DNA from: SZAS-79 sp965279075
GTDB lineage: Bacteria > Pseudomonadota > Gammaproteobacteria > Burkholderiales > SG8-39
Direction of reading: 5' to 3'
Length of the DNA stretch: 64,000 nt
NCBI GenBank assembly: GCA_965279075.1
Contig: CBDIHI010000007.1
Span: 226,538-290,537, forward strand
Shown: positions 1 through 7,881 of the stretch, in pieces
Position numbering within the stretch: position 1 is the first letter of the stretch
Layout: each line of letters begins with the position of its first letter
Program-made: the position numbers and the translations under genes
The notes under the pieces: generated by a model
Told to the model about the DNA's origin: nothing
Seen by the model: only the letters and a program-made list of their open reading frames with translations
Databases searched by the model: none

Positions 1-48
1 GGGCAGGACCAGTCGCTCCGGGAACCCGGGGACGGGGAAAGGCCATGA
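1..48 (+). CDS. C-terminal end of an upstream gene (partial)
   Basis: Reading frame 1 is open from the window edge to a TGA at 46-48 that overlaps the ATG of the next gene in an ATGA arrangement. Such coupling is common in molybdenum hydroxylase operons, so the cut gene may be the 2Fe-2S or FAD subunit of the same enzyme. Only 15 codons are visible and no family can be recognised. Confidence 0.3.
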   Translation, partial: GQDQSLREPGDGERP

Positions 49-2399
49 CGCTGCGTTTCGTCGGCAAGTCGATGCCGCGCTCGGAGGACGACCGGCTGCT
101 GCGCGGCCTGGGCCGCTACGTGCCCGACCAGCCGCGCGCGGGTGCCGCCCACATGGTGGTGATCCGCTCGCCGCACGCCTCGGCGCGCATCGTCTCGATC
201 GACACGCGGCGCGCCGAGGCGATGCCCGGAGTGCGGCTGGTACTGACTGGCGAGGATCCGGAGGTGGCCGCGCTCGGCACTTTCAGTTCGCGCATCAGGC
301 ACAAGGCGCCGGACGGGCGGCCGAACTTCGAGCCGCCGTACCGAGTGCTGGCGCGCGGGCAGGTGCGGTTCGTTGGCGACGTCGTCGCGGCGGTTTGCGC
401 CGACACGCTCGCACAGGCGCGCGACGCAGCCGAATCGGTCGACATCGACTGGGCGCCGCTGCCCGCCGTCGTTGCCACCGCGGCGGCCTGCGACGAGGGC
501 GCCGCGCAGGTCTGGCCCGAGGCGCCGGGAAACCGCTGCTTCGTGTTCGAGGCCGGCGACAAGGCCCGCGTCGAGTCGGCGCTGGCCGGCGCGAAGCACG
601 TGGTGTCGGTGACCTACCCGGTCACGCGCGTGATCGCCGCGTTCATGGAGACGCGATCCTCGATCGGGTCGTACGACGCGGGGCGCGACTCGTACGAGCT
701 TCATGCGGGCGTGCAGAACCCGCATTACTTCCGCGAGGAGATCGCCGAGCGCATCCTGAAGATCCCCGGCAACCGGCTGCGGGTGGTCTCGCCCGACGTC
801 GGCGGCGCGTTCGGCGCCAAGGAGTCTCCCCAGCCGGAGAACGTGCTGGTGCTGGTCGCGGCACGGCGGATCGGCCGGCCCGTGCAATGGGTGGGGGACC
901 GCTCCGAGAGCTTCCTCGGAGACAACCATGCCCGCGACAACCACACCACCACGACGCTCGGCCTCGACGCGGAAGGCAATTTCCTCGCGTTGAAGGTGGA
1001 ACTGGTCGGCAACATCGGTGCGTACATTTCCTACAACGGCCTGCATTCGATGAGCAACAACCTCGGCGGGCTGTCCGGGGTCTACCGCACCCCGGCGATC
1101 TACGCGCACTCGACCGGGGTGTTCACGCATACCGCGCCGACCGCGCCGTATCGCGGCGCCGGACGCCCGGAAGCCACCTACGCCATCGAGCGGGCGATCG
1201 ACCTCGCCGCGCAGCGCTGCGGTTTCGACCGCGTCGAACTGCGCCGGCGCAACCTGATCCGCCCGGAGCAGATGCCCTTCAGCACCGGGTTCCTGTTCAC
1301 CTACGACAGCGGGGAGTTCGGCAAGGGCATGGACATCGCGCAGCGCCTGGGCGACTGGGCGGGATTCGCGCAGCGCCGCGCGGACTCCGCGGCCCGCGGC
1401 CTGCTGCGCGGCATCGGCCTCGTGAACGCGATCGAGATCGCCGCCGGGCCTGCCGCCGGACCAAACCCGGAGAGCGCCGAGATCGCCTTCGACTCGAGCG
1501 GCGCGGTCACGCTGAAGCTCGGCTCGCATTCGCACGGGCAGGGCCACGAGATCACCTTCGCGCAGGTCGCCGCCGACCTCCTCGGCCTCGAGCCGCAGGA
1601 CATCCGCGTGGAGTACGGCGACACCGCGATGGTTTCCCACGGTACGGGGACCTTCGGCAGCCGCTCCGCGGCGGCGGCGAGCCTGTCGCTCGGGCGCGCG
1701 TCCGAGCGCATCGTCGAGCGCGGCCGGCGCATCGCCGCCGTGCACTTCGAGGCCGCGGTGGCCGACATAGTCTTCGAGGACGGCTGGTTCGGCGTGGCGG
1801 GCACCGATCGCAGGATAGGCATCCGCCAGGTGGCACGCCTCGCGCACACGCTGCGCCATCCGGACCTTGGCAACGAGTTCGGCCTCGCCGAGCGGGCCAT
1901 GGTCGCCGCGGTGAAGGCGACCTTCCCGAACGGCTGCCACGTATGCGAGGTGGAGGTCGACCCGGCCACGGGCGAATGCAGTATCGAGCGCTATTGCGTC
2001 GCGGACGACTGCGGCCGGCAGATCAACCCGATGCTGGTGAAGGGCCAGATCCAGGGCGGCGTGGCGCAGGGCGCCGGGCAGGTTCTCCTCGAATGCATCC
2101 GCTACGACGAATCCGGGCAGCTCGTCTCCGGATCCTTCATGGACTACGCCATGCCGCGCGCGACCGACCTGCCGATGATAGAGACCGAGGCGAACGAGGT
2201 GCTGACGGACGCCAACCCGCTCGGCGTCAAGGGCGCGGGGGAGGCGGGCACGGTGGGCGCGATCGCTGCTGTCGTGAACGCCATCGTCGATGCGCTTGCA
2301 CCGCTCGGCGTCGAGCACATCGACATGCCCGCCACGCCGGAAAACCTGTGGCGCGCCATTCGCGCCGCCCGTGCGGCCGCTTCAGGTCAGAGCGGGTAG
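45..2399 (+). CDS. Xanthine dehydrogenase/CoxL-family molybdopterin-binding subunit
   Basis: 784 aa, the usual length for the large catalytic subunit of a three-part molybdenum hydroxylase (CO dehydrogenase/xanthine oxidase family). It has the form-II type active-site loop PYRGAGR (Y369-R374) rather than the Cys-containing loop of true form-I CO dehydrogenase, and the catalytic Glu motif GVKGAGEAGTVG with E733. DVGGAFGAKE is the conserved N-terminal cofactor-contact motif. Expected to hydroxylate an unidentified organic substrate in the cytoplasm with FAD and 2Fe-2S partners, which would lie left of the window. The start is set by the ATGA overlap with the upstream frame. The 3' end overlaps the convergent oxygenase beta-subunit gene by 13 bp. 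Confidence 0.85.
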   Translation: MTLRFVGKSMPRSEDDRLLRGLGRYVPDQPRAGAAHMVVIRSPHASARIVSIDTRRAEAMPGVRLVLTGEDPEVAALGTFSSRIRHKAPDGRPNFEPPYRVLARGQVRFVGDVVAAVCADTLAQARDAAESVDIDWAPLPAVVATAAACDEGAAQVWPEAPGNRCFVFEAGDKARVESALAGAKHVVSVTYPVTRVIAAFMETRSSIGSYDAGRDSYELHAGVQNPHYFREEIAERILKIPGNRLRVVSPDVGGAFGAKESPQPENVLVLVAARRIGRPVQWVGDRSESFLGDNHARDNHTTTTLGLDAEGNFLALKVELVGNIGAYISYNGLHSMSNNLGGLSGVYRTPAIYAHSTGVFTHTAPTAPYRGAGRPEATYAIERAIDLAAQRCGFDRVELRRRNLIRPEQMPFSTGFLFTYDSGEFGKGMDIAQRLGDWAGFAQRRADSAARGLLRGIGLVNAIEIAAGPAAGPNPESAEIAFDSSGAVTLKLGSHSHGQGHEITFAQVAADLLGLEPQDIRVEYGDTAMVSHGTGTFGSRSAAAASLSLGRASERIVERGRRIAAVHFEAAVADIVFEDGWFGVAGTDRRIGIRQVARLAHTLRHPDLGNEFGLAERAMVAAVKATFPNGCHVCEVEVDPATGECSIERYCVADDCGRQINPMLVKGQIQGGVAQGAGQVLLECIRYDESGQLVSGSFMDYAMPRATDLPMIETEANEVLTDANPLGVKGAGEAGTVGAIAAVVNAIVDALAPLGVEHIDMPATPENLWRAIRAARAAASGQSG

Positions 2400-2887
2400 A
2401 CCAGCAGCACGTCGATGCAGCGCGAGTCGAGGATCACGCGCCTTTCCCTGAACCTGGGCTGCCCCGCCTCGAACACGATCCGGTCGAGGTTTTTTCCGAT
2501 GGCGAACAGCGTGGTCTCGCCGCTCTCCATGGTCCGGTAGACGCTGAAGTTGGAGCGCGCGCCCACCACGCCCGGCGCGACCTGGCTCAGCTGGGGCCGG
2601 CCGAGGATGTGGCAGTGGGTGTGCGGCTCGAAGACGTTGGCGGTCTTCAGCGCGAGCACGCGATCCTCCATCATGCCGCGACCGGTGCAGAGCATGACGC
2701 CGATCGGGTAGCCGGCTTCGTGGTTCTCCCGGGTCGTGATCTGGTAGGTCGCATCTTCGGTGAAGAATCCGGTCCAGTCGTCGATCCGGCCGTCGTCGAG
2801 CCGGTGCGCGTAGTCGGCGAGGAAGTTCTCTACCCGGAATGCGGTATCGGCATCGACCTGCGCCGTTTCCTTCATCAGCGCCGCCAT
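2387..2887 (-). CDS. Ring-hydroxylating oxygenase small (beta) subunit
   Basis: 166 aa, typical of the SnoaL/NTF2-like beta subunit of Rieske non-heme iron oxygenases. Family features include an acidic N-terminal segment ending in DDWTGFFTEDATYQ and the late RFRERRVILDSR strand. The subunit has no cofactor; it packs under the alpha subunits in an alpha3beta3 assembly. Its ATG lies one base after the alpha-subunit stop, so the two are translationally linked. An alternative start four codons downstream (M5) cannot be excluded. No ferredoxin or reductase gene is next to it. Confidence 0.85.
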   Translation of the reverse strand: MAALMKETAQVDADTAFRVENFLADYAHRLDDGRIDDWTGFFTEDATYQITTRENHEAGYPIGVMLCTGRGMMEDRVLALKTANVFEPHTHCHILGRPQLSQVAPGVVGARSNFSVYRTMESGETTLFAIGKNLDRIVFEAGQPRFRERRVILDSRCIDVLLVYPL

Positions 2888-2888
2888 C

Positions 2889-4139
2889 TCAGTGGAACCC
2901 CATGATTTCGCGGTAGCCGTACCAGAAGCCGCGCACGGAGGCCTCGGTCGCGCGCGAGGATTCGTTCGACTCGGCGAGCTTGCCGCCCATCTCGATGAAC
3001 GCCTCTTCGCCCGGGCTGGCGTGCGTGCCGCGCTGCACGAACTCGTTGATGCAGCCGTCCTCGAGCGACACGAGGCCGGCGGCGCCGGTCAGGTTGCCCT
3101 GCATGACGCGCATCTGTTCCTGCGAGGCGTCGTCGCGCTCGTAGCCGAGGAACACCCAGTACAGCTCGGTCTTGTCGACGCCGCGCGGCACGAAGTAGCG
3201 CACCGCGAGCGAATTGAGCGTGAAATGCACCACCAGCGTCGGGAACACCGTCTGGATGCTGTGCGTGATGCCGTCGTCGAACTCGTCCCAGGCCTTGAGG
3301 AGCCCGGGCCCGGCCAGCTTCGACTCGTACTGCCCCGAGTGGACGGTCTCGTACTCCTTCTCGGCCTGCAGCGTGGCGCGCTTGGTGTAGCTGATGTGGT
3401 GCCACTTCTTGTCCGAAAGGATGATGCCGCCGTCCATGTCGAGGCGGTTCACCTTGAAGGTCGTGTAGAAGGTGTGCAGCAGCGTGGCGTGGTACGAGTC
3501 GCGCACGTTCTCCGCATACAGCTTCCAGTTGTTGTGGATCATCTGGCTGTGCACGCCGAGGATCTTCAGCGGCCGGCCGAGGTTGCGGTCGAGGAACTTC
3601 GACATCGGCGCGCCGAGGTATTCGTCCAGCGGCACGGTCTCGTCCGAGAACGTGCCGAACACGAGGCCGCAGAAGGTGGCCACGCGCAGCGGCTGCAGCC
3701 GGTGCTTCGACGCGTCAAAGTCCTCCGGCATCCCGCCCTTGCCCTTGAGGCCGTTCCTGAAGGCCACGGACTGGAGCTGCCCGTCGAGGCCGTAGTTCCA
3801 TGCGTGGTAGACGCAGGTCAGCGACTCGCGGTTCTCCTTCGCCTTCAGGCAGACCAGCGCGCCCTTGTGCGCGCAGCGGTTGACCATGGCGTGGAGCTTG
3901 CCGTCGTGATCGCGCGTGACCACGACCGGCGTCTCGCCGACCCAGGTGGTGCGCACGTCGCCGGGCTTGTCCACGTCGGCCTCCATGCAGAGGAAGTTCC
4001 AGATCGGGCCGCGGAAGATCCTTTCCTGCTCCAGCGCGTAGATGTCCGCGTCGGAGAAGACGCGGAAAGGCACGCGCGCCACGCCGCCCTCGGGCCAGTG
4101 CAGCGGCTCGGCCAGGCCCGCCTCCATGGGTGCATTCAT
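2889..4139 (-). CDS. Rieske ring-hydroxylating oxygenase large (alpha) subunit
   Basis: 416 aa. The N-terminal Rieske domain has the complete 2Fe-2S motif: C89-x-H91 and C109-x2-H112 with 17 residues between. The catalytic domain has the mononuclear-iron motif E210-x3-D214-x2-H217-x4-H222, where D214 would bridge electrons from the Rieske centre of a neighbouring subunit. It dihydroxylates or monohydroxylates an aromatic acid-type substrate using O2 and electrons from a reductase that is not encoded nearby. From memory the layout is closest to anthranilate/salicylate/benzoate-type oxygenases, but the substrate cannot be read from sequence. It is divergent from a LysR gene, its probable activator. 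Confidence 0.9.
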   Translation of the reverse strand: MNAPMEAGLAEPLHWPEGGVARVPFRVFSDADIYALEQERIFRGPIWNFLCMEADVDKPGDVRTTWVGETPVVVTRDHDGKLHAMVNRCAHKGALVCLKAKENRESLTCVYHAWNYGLDGQLQSVAFRNGLKGKGGMPEDFDASKHRLQPLRVATFCGLVFGTFSDETVPLDEYLGAPMSKFLDRNLGRPLKILGVHSQMIHNNWKLYAENVRDSYHATLLHTFYTTFKVNRLDMDGGIILSDKKWHHISYTKRATLQAEKEYETVHSGQYESKLAGPGLLKAWDEFDDGITHSIQTVFPTLVVHFTLNSLAVRYFVPRGVDKTELYWVFLGYERDDASQEQMRVMQGNLTGAAGLVSLEDGCINEFVQRGTHASPGEEAFIEMGGKLAESNESSRATEASVRGFWYGYREIMGFH

Positions 4140-4183
4140 CGTCGTCTCCAGTGTCGAGCCGCCATGCTACCGGCTCGACTTGT

Positions 4184-4222
4184 ATCGCTCAATGCAATAG
4201 ACTTTATTTCCATTATTGCGAT
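4184..4222. promoter_or_regulatory. Putative LysR operator in the divergent promoter
   Basis: The 96-bp gap between the oxygenase alpha gene and lysR is AT-richer than its surroundings. It contains a perfect inverted repeat GCAATA (4194-4199) / TATTGC (4214-4219) with a 14-bp spacer, nested in ATCGC (4184-4188) / GCGAT (4218-4222). The position and dyad form fit a LysR-family site controlling both directions. The exact binding bases are inferred. Confidence 0.5.
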
Positions 4223-4235
4223 TCGAGATGAGGTA

Positions 4236-5186
4236 ATGCAAAAGCTCGACTTCCGGCTGCTCGAAGCCTTCCTCGCGGTGTCCGACACCCGCAGCGTGGG
4301 GCAGGCGGCGCTGCGCCTCGGCATGAGCCAGCCCGGCCTCAGCACGGCGCTAGCGCGGCTGCGGCGCGTGCTGCAGGACCCCCTTTTCGTGAAGACGCCG
4401 CGCGGCATGGAGCCGACTACGCGGGCACGGGAGCTTTACGAGCCGGTGCGGGACATCCTGAAGGCTGCGGAATCGCGCCTGTTTGCCGCGCCGGTGTTCG
4501 ACCCCGCCACCTCGACGCGGGAGTTCCGCCTGGCGCTGTCCGACATCGGCGAGGGCATCTACCTGCCGCTGGCGCTGCAGGGCATCGCGGCCGCGGCGCC
4601 GGGGGTGACCTTGCGATCCGTGGCGTTGCCGCCGCGGCAGCTCGAGGCGTCGATGGATTCGGGCGAGGTGGACCTCGCGGCGGGCTATTTCCCGGACATC
4701 CGGACGGGCGAGTACCTGCACCGGCGGGTCGGGCTGCATTCCTTCGCCTGCATCATGCGCAGCGGCCACCCGCTGGCCGGCGCGAAGCTCACGCTGAAGC
4801 AGTTCACCGGGTTGAGCCACGTGGTGATCGAAGCTTCGGGCCGCAGCCAGGAGGTCCTGGAGAAGTTCTTCAAGAGCCAGCGCATCCGGCGCAGGGTCGT
4901 CCTCACCACGCCGCACTTCATGAGCGTGCCGGTGATCGTGGCCAGCACCGACGTGGTGGCGACCGTCCCGCAGGCGCTGGCCGATTTCATCACCACGCAG
5001 AGCGGCCTCACCCAGGTGCCGCTGCCCTTCGTGCCGCCGACCTTCCAGGTGAACCTGCACTGGCACCGCAGCGTCAACAACGATCCCGGCAACAAGTGGC
5101 TGCGCGGGATGCTGTTCTCCAATATCCCGGTGCTGCAGGCACGCGGCTACGACCGCAACGGCCAGTCGCAGCGGCGCCCGCGCTAG
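4236..5186 (+). CDS. LysR-family transcriptional regulator
   Basis: 316 aa. The N-terminal winged helix-turn-helix covers about residues 1-65 (LLEAFLAVSDTRSVGQAALRLGMSQ followed by the recognition helix), and the rest is the periplasmic-binding-like effector domain. The ATG at 4236 follows GAGG and begins exactly where LysR homology begins; the frame stays open far upstream, but that part is antisense to the oxygenase gene. It probably senses the substrate of, and activates, the divergent ring-hydroxylating oxygenase. The C-terminal tail is Arg-rich. Confidence 0.9.
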   Translation: MQKLDFRLLEAFLAVSDTRSVGQAALRLGMSQPGLSTALARLRRVLQDPLFVKTPRGMEPTTRARELYEPVRDILKAAESRLFAAPVFDPATSTREFRLALSDIGEGIYLPLALQGIAAAAPGVTLRSVALPPRQLEASMDSGEVDLAAGYFPDIRTGEYLHRRVGLHSFACIMRSGHPLAGAKLTLKQFTGLSHVVIEASGRSQEVLEKFFKSQRIRRRVVLTTPHFMSVPVIVASTDVVATVPQALADFITTQSGLTQVPLPFVPPTFQVNLHWHRSVNNDPGNKWLRGMLFSNIPVLQARGYDRNGQSQRRPR

Positions 5187-5193
5187 GGCCTTC

Positions 5194-6174
5194 CTACTCC
5201 GGCTGCACGCCGGCGGCCCTGACCATCTCGCCGATGTGCTCCACGTCGGCGCGGATCGCGGCGGCGAATTCGGCGGGCGAATTGGCGACGAGCTCCAGGC
5301 TGAGCGCGTCGATGTGCTTCTCGGTGAAGTCTGCGCGCCTGGCGATTGCGGTCACGTCCTGGTTGATCCGCTCGACCAGCTTCGGGTCGGCGCCACCGGG
5401 GGCGAACATGCCGAACCAAATGATGGCCTTCGCGTACGGGTAGCCGCCCTCGGCCGAGGTCTGCACGTCGGGGAAGCGGCCGGCGCGCAGCGGGCCCGTG
5501 ATCGCGATGGCCCGCAGCCGGCCCGCCTTGACCATCGCCCCGGTGGCAGCCGGGCTGCCGATCGAAATCTGCACTTCGCCTGCGACCACCGCCTGCACCG
5601 AGGGCGCGATGCCCTTGTACGGCACGTGCAGGAACTGCAGGCCCTCGCGCTTGGCCATCGTCTCGAACACGAGCTGGGGATGCGCGCCGACGCCGTAGGA
5701 ACTGTAGGTGACCTTGCCCGGCGAGCGGCGCGCGAGCTCGACCAGTTCCTTCAACGTGTTCACCGGGACGGAAGGGTGCACGATGACGAAATTCCCCGAG
5801 CGCGCGACCATGGTGACCGGCGCGAGGCTCTTGTCGGGGTCGTAGGGCAGCTTCTTGAACAGGTACCGGTTCGCGACCACGGTCGGGTCGATCGTGAACA
5901 GCAGGGTATGGCCGTCGGGGGCCGACGCGGCCACCCTCTCGGTGCCGATGATCGAACTCGCGCCGCCGATGTTCTCCACGACTACGGGTTGCTTCCAGAC
6001 CGGGGCGAGCTCGTTGGCCAGCGCACGCGCGAGCACGTCGGTGCTGCCGCCCGCGGGATAGGGCACGACGATGCGCACCGGCTTGGACGGGAAGGGTTGC
6101 GCCCACGCGGGGAGGGCGGCGGCGTGCAGCGTGAGGCCCGTGACGATGCACAGGGCGGCCTTGATCGCATTCAT
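5194..6174 (-). CDS. Bug/TctC-family periplasmic substrate-binding protein
   Basis: 326 aa with a Sec signal peptide ending near ALPAWA-QPFPSKP. The mature N-terminus PSKPVRIVVPYPAGGSTD is the Bug signature that forms part of the carboxylate-binding site. These proteins capture organic acids or amides in the periplasm. No TctA/TctB membrane genes are nearby, so it may deliver to a permease elsewhere or act as a sensor. It is the last gene of the minus-strand CoA ligase/thioesterase/molybdoenzyme run, 66 bp after the membrane subunit, so its ligand is plausibly the pathway substrate. It ends 7 bp from the convergent lysR gene. Confidence 0.9.
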   Translation of the reverse strand: MNAIKAALCIVTGLTLHAAALPAWAQPFPSKPVRIVVPYPAGGSTDVLARALANELAPVWKQPVVVENIGGASSIIGTERVAASAPDGHTLLFTIDPTVVANRYLFKKLPYDPDKSLAPVTMVARSGNFVIVHPSVPVNTLKELVELARRSPGKVTYSSYGVGAHPQLVFETMAKREGLQFLHVPYKGIAPSVQAVVAGEVQISIGSPAATGAMVKAGRLRAIAITGPLRAGRFPDVQTSAEGGYPYAKAIIWFGMFAPGGADPKLVERINQDVTAIARRADFTEKHIDALSLELVANSPAEFAAAIRADVEHIGEMVRAAGVQPE

Positions 6175-6240
6175 TTCTTGTCTCCTTTGGGTGTGGCCCG
6201 GTTCTGGCGACCGGGTCCTGGCGTAGCCGACAGGTTCGGG

Positions 6241-7881
6241 TCAGTTCAGTGCGTAGCGCTCCGGTGCGGCGCGCTTGCCGGAGCCGCGTTGCGGCATCAT
6301 CGGCAGCGCGAATCCCTGCTGGTGGCAGGCGCGGGTGATCACGACGAATTTCCAGCAGGCGCCGCCTGCCGCGGCGGACAGGCCCGCCAGCGCGGCGAGC
6401 AGGTGCGCGGCCGGCGCGAAGGCGAGGCACGCGAGTAGCAGGGCGAGGGGCAGGCCGTGCGCGAACCAGTGCACCCAGGGGGAGGCCGCCTCGAGGTCGC
6501 GGCGCGCGAGCGGGCCGATGCCGTTCGATTTCGCGCTGTCCACGTAGCAGCGCCACGCCCAGGTGTTCACGATCACGAGCAGCAGCCCGGCGGGTGCGAG
6601 CACGATGACCGGCGAGACGTGCATGCTCTCGAACAGCGACAGCGCCGCCAGCAGGCCGAGGCCCTCGAACAGGCCGCTGGCCACCAGCATCGGCGGGACG
6701 AGCGGCGCCCGCCAGGCCGGGATGCCCTTCGAGGCGTGCAGGATGCGCGCCTGACAGTACAGGAACCCGGCCGCGCCGAGCCCCACCAGCGCCAGCGCCC
6801 AGTGCAGCGCGCCAGGCCACGCGTAGCTCGCCGCCAGCGCAGGGTAGACGAGCGCGACGCACCAGGTTTCGCGCGTCATCCAGGAGCTCTGCGGCCGCAG
6901 CAGCACGTACAGGAACCGCGCCTTGCGGCCGATCTTGAGGAACACGAAGAACAGGCCGACGCCCATGACCGCGGCCGCGACCGTGTCGATCCTGAGCAGC
7001 GCCTCGGGCGCGAGCAGGCCCACGGCATGCGCGAACCAGGCCACCACCATCAGGCCGGACGCCATGCCGCCGAGGATGAAGTTCATCGCCGCACGGTAGT
7101 CCCAGAACGCCTGGCGCTTGCCCACCATCGGGTTGCCCGGGTCCGACAGCCGCTCGTCGTCGAGGTCGGCCGCGTCGGGCGCGCGGCCCGGCGTCGACTG
7201 CGGCACTTCGTAGAGGTACCTGATCTGCGGGTCGTTGCCGAGTTCGGCGTGCATCTGGAAGGAGCGGTTGTCCTTCGCCAGCAGGGACACGCTGCTCGCC
7301 GGATCGGCGAAGTCGCCGAAGCGGATCGCCTGCGTGATGCAGGACGACGCGCAGGCCGGCGTCACTTCCGGGTCCACGCCGGGCACCTGGCCGGTCTTCG
7401 CGGCGGTGTCGATGCGCTCCACGCAGAACGTGCACTTGTTCGCCACGCCGTAGCGGTCGGCATGGGCAGTGGACTTCTCCTGCTGCGTCCGCTCGCCGTA
7501 GTAGCCCTTCTCCTCGTGGACGATGGTGCGCGCCTGGTAGGGGCAGGCCACCGCGCACGAGGCGCAGCCTATGCACAGGTCGTAGTCCATCGTGACGAGG
7601 CCGTCGGCGCGCTGCTTCGTCGCGCCGGTCGGGCAGACCGGCACGCAGGAGGGTTCGGCGCAGTGCTGGCAGCCGGTGACGAGGAACAGGCGTTCCACGT
7701 CCGGGAAGGTGCCCTGCTCCACGTCGAGCACGCGGCGCCATTGCACGCCGGGCGGCGTGTCGTTGGAGTGCTTGCACGCGATCGTGCAGGTCTGGCAGCC
7801 GACGCAGCGGTTCAGGTCGACGATCATGCCGTAGCGCTTGGCGGGCATGGACCCGTCCGCCTTCAGTTCGTTCAGGTTCAT
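6241..7881 (-). CDS. Fused four-[4Fe-4S] electron-transfer and NrfD-type membrane subunit
   Basis: 546 aa. Residues 1-190 are a DmsB/FdhB-type ferredoxin with all sixteen cysteines: C26/29/32/36, C71/74/79/83, C103/106/109/113 and C150/153/177/181. A linker follows. From about residue 265 there is a polytopic NrfD/DmsC-like region with roughly eight hydrophobic helices. These are usually two polypeptides, as in the 27- and 26-kDa subunits I recall for phenylacetyl-CoA:acceptor oxidoreductase. Predicted to carry electrons from the molybdenum subunit to quinone. The start is fixed by an ATGA overlap with the molybdenum-subunit stop; the frame runs on upstream only as antisense-like sequence. 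Confidence 0.85.
   Translation of the reverse strand: MNLNELKADGSMPAKRYGMIVDLNRCVGCQTCTIACKHSNDTPPGVQWRRVLDVEQGTFPDVERLFLVTGCQHCAEPSCVPVCPTGATKQRADGLVTMDYDLCIGCASCAVACPYQARTIVHEEKGYYGERTQQEKSTAHADRYGVANKCTFCVERIDTAAKTGQVPGVDPEVTPACASSCITQAIRFGDFADPASSVSLLAKDNRSFQMHAELGNDPQIRYLYEVPQSTPGRAPDAADLDDERLSDPGNPMVGKRQAFWDYRAAMNFILGGMASGLMVVAWFAHAVGLLAPEALLRIDTVAAAVMGVGLFFVFLKIGRKARFLYVLLRPQSSWMTRETWCVALVYPALAASYAWPGALHWALALVGLGAAGFLYCQARILHASKGIPAWRAPLVPPMLVASGLFEGLGLLAALSLFESMHVSPVIVLAPAGLLLVIVNTWAWRCYVDSAKSNGIGPLARRDLEAASPWVHWFAHGLPLALLLACLAFAPAAHLLAALAGLSAAAGGACWKFVVITRACHQQGFALPMMPQRGSGKRAAPERYALN

Noticed and set aside
395..2905. Long Arg/Ala-rich open frames overlapping the molybdenum hydroxylase gene
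   Set aside because: Shadow frame of high-G+C coding sequence; no homology pattern and extreme Arg content.
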